The notes beneath the pieces are model-generated. The model did not search any database. It saw only the letters and a list, made by a program, of their open reading frames with translations, and was not told where the DNA came from. A program made the position numbers and the translations under genes. A stretch of 64,000 nucleotides of DNA, taken from contig JBAZWD010000001.1 of the NCBI GenBank assembly GCA_041660525.1, positions 310,001 through 374,000 of the forward strand, written 5' to 3'. Of the stretch, positions 60,112-64,000 are shown one piece after another. The stretch is from JABCZS01 sp041660525. Its GTDB lineage: Bacteria; Pseudomonadota; Gammaproteobacteria; JABCZS01. Positions within the stretch are counted from its first letter, which is position 1. Every line of letters begins with the position of its first letter.

Positions 60112-60969
60112 TTAAAATTGTTCAGCTGGCCAAACACCATGCTCTGGGCTTGCAACACGAACGGGTGACTCTAAATTATCCAAATCAATTAATAATGCTT
60201 TGGGTGCAGCAGCCAGTGGAGATAAGCCAACAAGAATTTGTATCGCTTCATGTACACTGAAAGTGGCTAATAGTGCTGCACGAATAGGCGTAATGATCCA
60301 GCCTGCTTTGCCTTCACAATAATCATCAGCCCAAGATTGTGGGGCACCTAATTGTACAGAATATTGTGCGCGTTTGTTTTTAACTTCGCGAATAGATTTT
60401 TTAATTTCGTCGGTTAATGGTTTGCCTTGGGATGGCAATCCTAGCAAAGTTTCATAATCAATGCCGCCAGGCAGAAAACTTGAAATAAAACCACGGTGCG
60501 GCGGGCTTCCAGACATGCTGATGCTGGGGATCCCTAATTTTTGTGCAGCTCTATGAACACAGACTCGTGCACACATATCATCTAAAGCTTCAAGTACAAG
60601 ATCATGACCTGCGATCAATTCATGTGCATTATGCTCATCAACACTGATAGAAAGAAATTCACCGCGTAATTCAGGGTTAATTCGTTTGAGTTCACGTTCA
60701 GCAACCGCTGCTTTAGATTCTCCTAAAGTATCGGTATAAGCAAACATTTGGCGATTGATATTGGATGTTTCAAATGTATCGGGATCAACCCCCGTAATAT
60801 GTCCAACCCCATGACGTGCGGCTAACATCGCTTCTAAACCGCCGACGCCGCCTAAGCCTAAAATAATAATACGTGCTTGTTTTAAGCGCTCTTGTTGGGC
60901 GTGGCTGTAAACACCAATATTTTTTTGCGTAAATTGTTGATAAAACGCTGAATTCTCAGGGGTATTCAT
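60112..60969 (-). CDS. ThiF/MoeB/E1-like protein, diverged copy
   Basis: A 285-residue paralogue of the next gene, alignable along its whole length (both end in VxVxxPxxGxWxxEx). GLGGVGG (38-44), SNINRQ (69-74) and K86 are kept, but the DATDN motif reads EALDD (127-131). Loss of Thr and Asn there suggests weak or absent adenylation, so it may be the inactive partner of a heterodimer, as in eukaryotic AOS1-UBA2-like E1s. First gene of the operon; diverges from a small membrane protein gene. Confidence 0.85.
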   Translation of the reverse strand: MNTPENSAFYQQFTQKNIGVYSHAQQERLKQARIIILGLGGVGGLEAMLAARHGVGHITGVDPDTFETSNINRQMFAYTDTLGESKAAVAERELKRINPELRGEFLSISVDEHNAHELIAGHDLVLEALDDMCARVCVHRAAQKLGIPSISMSGSPPHRGFISSFLPGGIDYETLLGLPSQGKPLTDEIKKSIREVKNKRAQYSVQLGAPQSWADDYCEGKAGWIITPIRAALLATFSVHEAIQILVGLSPLAAAPKALLIDLDNLESPVRVASPEHGVWPAEQF

Positions 60970-61077
60970 GAACTGCTCTAGTCAATTATTTTGAGACGTT
61001 ATTATATAACGCTAGAGATGTAAGTTGCAAATATGATAAAATCAGCTTCCCAAATTAAAAATTTTAAGGAAAGTATT

Positions 61078-61497
61078 ATGTTTAATCATCTCTGGCAAAA
61101 AATGAAAGAAAATTCCACGGCTGTGGTCGCATTAGGCGGATCAATTACGACTTCTGCTTCTTTATACGCTTTTGGTGCAAGTTCAGCTGATAGTTCTGCA
61201 GATCATACAGATGTTGGACAATGGTCAGCTTGGATGGCAAGTAATTTAACGCAAGCTATTGAGACGGGTAATAATACTTTGATTGAGTACGTTATTGGCG
61301 AACTTAATGATATGGAAAAGCACTGTGAAAAGGCTTCTGCATCTAAGCATGATGACTCAGTTGTTCAGAATGTTTTTGCAACAGCTTTTCTTGTTGCAGG
61401 CGCGGCGTATGCAGGGAAGAAGGTATATGATGCTTATTCTTCCAATTCTGAGTATGCAGGTATTAACAACGATGATGGACGCAGAAATAGTCTATAG
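61078..61497 (+). CDS. Small protein with two hydrophobic segments, unknown
   Basis: A 139-residue protein from ATG 61078 (AAGGA upstream; ATG 61033 also in frame). Two hydrophobic stretches (about 15-33 and 98-112, NVFATAFLVAGAAYAGKKV) flank a polar middle rich in Ser, Asp and Thr with one Cys. No family recognised. It diverges from the ThiF operon and precedes the aminotransferase gene by 35 bp. Confidence 0.6.
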   Translation: MFNHLWQKMKENSTAVVALGGSITTSASLYAFGASSADSSADHTDVGQWSAWMASNLTQAIETGNNTLIEYVIGELNDMEKHCEKASASKHDDSVVQNVFATAFLVAGAAYAGKKVYDAYSSNSEYAGINNDDGRRNSL

Positions 61498-61532
61498 TAG
61501 GAGCAGGTTGTTAAAGGACGGTCACGTTAACC

Positions 61533-62828
61533 ATGCTACTTTTACCGACCGGCGAATCCGCAGGAATGATAGATCCGCCGGTATTATTATTACTTTGGTC
61601 GCACTATTTAGGTGTTAAATTACGTGCAGGATTGGGTAAGCCAACTTTTCCTGTAAATAAACACGTTGTGGATTATGCGACTTCTTATTGGCAAAACTTA
61701 TCACAAAAAATAAATAATGCTTCGCAATTACTCACGCAAGAAATTGTAGATGCAGATTTAGCCATTGATTATGGCGACCCTCATGGTGATAAAGACGCAC
61801 GCGAAAAAATGGCACATGCATTAACAAAATGGTATCAATGTGAAATTAATGCACAAGATATTTTATTTACGACCGGTGGCGTGGGCGGTTTGTATTGTGT
61901 GTTTGAATATTTGCAACGTAAATATTTAAAAGGGCGGATTTTAACCACTTTCCCTTATTATCCTTATTACAGTTTAGGAAATCATTTATTATCTATCCCG
62001 GTCATGGATAATCCAGGCTATCGTTTAACCGCAGATTTATTGGAAAAAAGTATTAAAGCCACGCATGAAGCGATTCACGCAGTAGTATTATGTTACCCCA
62101 ATAATCCATTGGGTACGGTACTTAGGAAAAATGAATGGCAAGATATTGCAAAAGTTTTAGAACAACTGCCAAATGTTTTAATTATTTTAGATGAAGCCTA
62201 TGCCGAATTAGATTTTACCGATGATGGCGCTTCACTTTTTTCTGTTGCGCCACAATTACGTGATCGCATCGTATTAATGCGCTCAGGTACAAAAGGTTTA
62301 TCGGCAGCAGGTGAGCGTTTAGCCGTTTTAGTGTGTCAAAATCCTGCAATCATGGCGCGTTTATTAGAAATTAATGTGACCACATGTTTTCATCCACCGC
62401 GTCATTTGCAAATGGCTTTTGCACAAGGCTTAGATGCATTTACAGATGAAAACAAACAACAATTAAAATTATTTTATCAACCGCAAATTGAGTATGTGCA
62501 AAAACGTTTGCAAGCAATGAATGCGCAATTACCCGATCCGGATTATAAAATTGAAGGATCATTTTATGTATTGGCCAATTTAAAAGCTTTATTGGGCACA
62601 CCCATGTCAGAAGCTGCCAATAAAGTATTTACAAACCCAACCCGTATTATTCAAACAGATGAAGAATTAGTTTATACATTATTATTCGAAGACAATATCA
62701 TGCTAATGCCAGGTTCTTATTTTGGTTTAGATCCGAGTTTAGGTTATGTGCGGATCACATGCAGTATTGGCGAGCGGGATTTGGGTAAGATTTTAGATGT
62801 GATTGAGCGTAGGTTGGGTCAATTATAG
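61533..62828 (+). CDS. PLP-dependent aminotransferase, class I/II fold
   Basis: A 431-residue fold-type I aminotransferase: FTTGGVGGLYCVFEYLQRK, LCYPNNPLGTVLRKNEW (N and P of the substrate site), LDEAYAELDFTDDG, the PLP lysine in SGTKGLSAAGERLAVLV and VRITCSIGERDLGK. The lysine context SGTKGLSAAGERL differs from aspartate aminotransferase (SLSKxxxxxGxR), pointing to an uncommon subfamily. The N-terminus up to about residue 20 may be longer than real. Substrate unknown; a link to the ThiF operon is possible because of location. Confidence 0.85.
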   Translation: MLLLPTGESAGMIDPPVLLLLWSHYLGVKLRAGLGKPTFPVNKHVVDYATSYWQNLSQKINNASQLLTQEIVDADLAIDYGDPHGDKDAREKMAHALTKWYQCEINAQDILFTTGGVGGLYCVFEYLQRKYLKGRILTTFPYYPYYSLGNHLLSIPVMDNPGYRLTADLLEKSIKATHEAIHAVVLCYPNNPLGTVLRKNEWQDIAKVLEQLPNVLIILDEAYAELDFTDDGASLFSVAPQLRDRIVLMRSGTKGLSAAGERLAVLVCQNPAIMARLLEINVTTCFHPPRHLQMAFAQGLDAFTDENKQQLKLFYQPQIEYVQKRLQAMNAQLPDPDYKIEGSFYVLANLKALLGTPMSEAANKVFTNPTRIIQTDEELVYTLLFEDNIMLMPGSYFGLDPSLGYVRITCSIGERDLGKILDVIERRLGQL

Positions 62829-62840
62829 TGTTATTCTTGC

Positions 62841-62898
62841 AAATTGGTATCACTAATGCCAATTTGAGTCTCAATATGGCATTAGCGATGCCATATTG
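62841..62898. terminator. Two consecutive hairpins between convergent genes
   Basis: Hairpin 1 (62841-62865) has arms AAATTGGTAT and ATGCCAATTT with one G-T pair; hairpin 2 (62872-62898) has perfect 11-bp arms CAATATGGCAT and ATGCCATATTG. Both share the ATGCCA core. They lie in the 99-bp gap after the aminotransferase, before the stop of the convergent minus-strand gene, where bidirectional terminators are expected. Confidence 0.65.
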
Positions 62899-62927
62899 TA
62901 TGAATTATTAAGCACAGTATTTTACTT

Positions 62928-63329
62928 TTAAATGCTTTGTAAAATTTCCAAACCTTTCGCTTCTTGCTGGAATAGAGTTTTATTATTTTTCAATAATTTA
63001 ATTGAAAAATTAAGCTCACCTTTCTTCAGTGGTAATGTTTGATGCGCAAGAGCTAACAATACAGTGTCATCATTAGATTTAATATCCCCATTAATTTTTA
63101 AAATTTCCTCTCTATTCATAAAATAAATAAATTCGAAATTTTCTGGGTGCTCGTCCTCTACATCTAATTTGAAACGTAAAAATAATGCTAATTTTAATGG
63201 CAATGGAAATTTGATAGTACTATTTTGTGCGTGAAAAATAATTTTATCATTATAAACTCCCATTAATGAGAATTTATTATTTAATTCGATACGAATATCA
63301 TCACAGAAAATTATATCGGTTAATTTCAT
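62928..63329 (-). CDS. Hypothetical protein (DUF6941-like)
   Basis: A 133-residue soluble beta-rich protein: DIIFCDDIRIELNNKFSLMGVYNDKIIF at the N-terminus. The pattern FCDDIRxExxxKxSLMGxY recalls a family of uncharacterised bacterial proteins I believe is DUF6941, but the name is from memory. Its start abuts the stop of the MqsA-like gene, so the two are an operon. Confidence 0.65.
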   Translation of the reverse strand: MKLTDIIFCDDIRIELNNKFSLMGVYNDKIIFHAQNSTIKFPLPLKLALFLRFKLDVEDEHPENFEFIYFMNREEILKINGDIKSNDDTVLLALAHQTLPLKKGELNFSIKLLKNNKTLFQQEAKGLEILQSI

Positions 63330-63857
63330 TTAAGTCACCATAGCGTTACAAGCGTCCATTCCTATGTAAGAAACTGGATTGGTTGAAATAGTAATATTAT
63401 TTTTGGGAAAATTGATGACTGCAATATTTCTCAATAAAATTTCTTTTGCGAAAGTGGGTTCAAATTTTTCATCCGCAACTTCCACCATCCATGGATAAGT
63501 ATTAATTATGCGTAATAAAGCTAGAGCATTTGCAGAAAAATCGCCGTTTTTCCAGCGTGTTAAAGTTCGAATAGGTAGTTCAAAAACACGCTCAAAATAG
63601 GCCATACTAATTCCTAGAGCAGAGAGCTTTGCAATAATTTTTTTAACTAAAGCTTTTTCTGCTTGTTTTTTTGCTAACAAATAGCTTTTGTCAGTTTCAT
63701 TTAAGATGTCAATTTCTTCTTCGCAATTTTCACATTTATAATAAATTTCTTGAAAATTAAAACGTTCTCCTAAAGTAAGATAAGCATGATTTTCATTTTC
63801 ATGGCGTTTTATTTTTTCAGAACCACATACGGGGCAAGTTAATTTTTGTTTACTCAT
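63330..63857 (-). CDS. MqsA/YgiT-type zinc-finger HTH protein
   Basis: A 175-residue protein. The N-terminal zinc finger has CPVCGS and CENCEE (two CxxC pairs 31 residues apart); the HTH region is GISMAYFERVFELPIRTLTRWKNGDFSANALALLRI, typical of MqsA/YgiT-type antitoxins and related regulators. The C-terminal extension is longer than in MqsA. An ORF fragment upstream could be its toxin partner. Confidence 0.8.
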   Translation of the reverse strand: MSKQKLTCPVCGSEKIKRHENENHAYLTLGERFNFQEIYYKCENCEEEIDILNETDKSYLLAKKQAEKALVKKIIAKLSALGISMAYFERVFELPIRTLTRWKNGDFSANALALLRIINTYPWMVEVADEKFEPTFAKEILLRNIAVINFPKNNITISTNPVSYIGMDACNAMVT

Positions 63858-63868
63858 GTTAATCTCTA

Positions 63869-64000
63869 TTAATGGAAAGTTTTTCTAATTTTATCTAACT
63901 CTATAAAAGGCAAATTTCTTGCTGGGTCTTGCCAATGCTCTTTAAAAGATTTTATTAACCATATTTTTTTTATTGGGTTATATAAAAATGCCATGTAATC
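63869..64000 (-). CDS. C-terminal fragment of an unidentified gene
   Basis: An open frame of 43 codons enters from the right edge and ends with TAA at 63869, 12 bp before the MqsA-like start: it contains AFLYNPIKKIWLIKSFKEHW and ends DKIRKTFH. Length and position fit a gene co-transcribed with the regulator, perhaps a toxin. Too little is visible for a family call. Confidence 0.4.
   Translation of the reverse strand, partial: DYMAFLYNPIKKIWLIKSFKEHWQDPARNLPFIELDKIRKTFH

Noticed and set aside
59245..60969. Calling the ThiF pair MoeB, ThiF or TcdA
   Set aside because: No moa/thi genes nearby, CxxC zinc pairs missing, and one copy has a degenerate DATDN motif.
61283..61618. 111-codon plus-strand ORF spanning the small membrane protein and aminotransferase starts
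   Set aside because: Frame-shifted shadow of two better-supported genes with good ribosome sites.

Overview
The window is AT-rich DNA from a gammaproteobacterium that is almost certainly a member of the Legionellales. The strongest evidence is a Dot/Icm type IVB secretion block (icmW, icmX, icmV, dotA) at 30.4-36.7 kb, followed directly by type II secretion genes gspI-J-K-L-M. All four icm/dot genes point the same way and are interleaved with unrecognised genes. From memory, Legionella has icmX-icmW divergent from icmV-dotA, so a lineage other than Legionella is likely; I cannot name the species. No rRNA, tRNA, CRISPR array or insertion sequence was seen, and no stretch over 300 bases lacks a gene.

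Layout. 0-8.2 kb: branched-chain keto-acid dehydrogenase genes (E1 alpha, E1 beta, E2, then the start of phhB) on the minus strand. They are split by a cassette holding a RloB/AAA-ATPase pair, an AlbA_2 (Schlafen-like) gene flanked by 72-bp direct repeats, and a secreted GH64-type glucanase. 8.4-14.6 kb: two short-chain dehydrogenases, a secreted cupin, alkylation repair (tag, ogt), a periplasmic HxHP protein and a KefB-like antiporter. 14.6-28.8 kb: electron-transfer flavoprotein (ETF-QO, EtfB, EtfA) and a nearly complete leucine catabolic series (isovaleryl-CoA dehydrogenase, methylcrotonyl-CoA carboxylase, methylglutaconyl-CoA hydratase, HMG-CoA lyase, acetoacetyl-CoA synthetase), interrupted by HigBA and MazEF toxin-antitoxin pairs and a secreted six-repeat protein. 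Together with the BCKDH at the left end this takes ketoleucine to acetyl-CoA and acetoacetyl-CoA, with electrons passing through ETF to ubiquinone.

28.9-40.8 kb: a degenerate serine-recombinase-like protein, the Dot/Icm block and the Gsp block. 40.8-53.7 kb: mostly core genes: a PrpE-like phosphatase, nudE, mtnN, an OmpR/EnvZ-type two-component system, tatABC (with a very short TatB), hinT, hemB, ispG, rdgB, hemW, a second MazF-type toxin pair, msrA and pyrB.

53.8-64 kb: accessory region. It holds a small His/CxxC membrane protein, a histidine-rich polytopic protein ending in a CaaX-like tetrapeptide, and a tight five-gene minus-strand operon: two ThiF/E1-like adenylyltransferases, a periplasmic alpha/beta hydrolase, an isopropylmalate-synthase-like enzyme fused to a cupin, and an OprO/OprP-type porin. 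I do not recognise this operon as a described pathway, and it is the best candidate for a new system here. After it come an aminotransferase and an MqsA/YgiT-like regulator with neighbours that run off the right edge.
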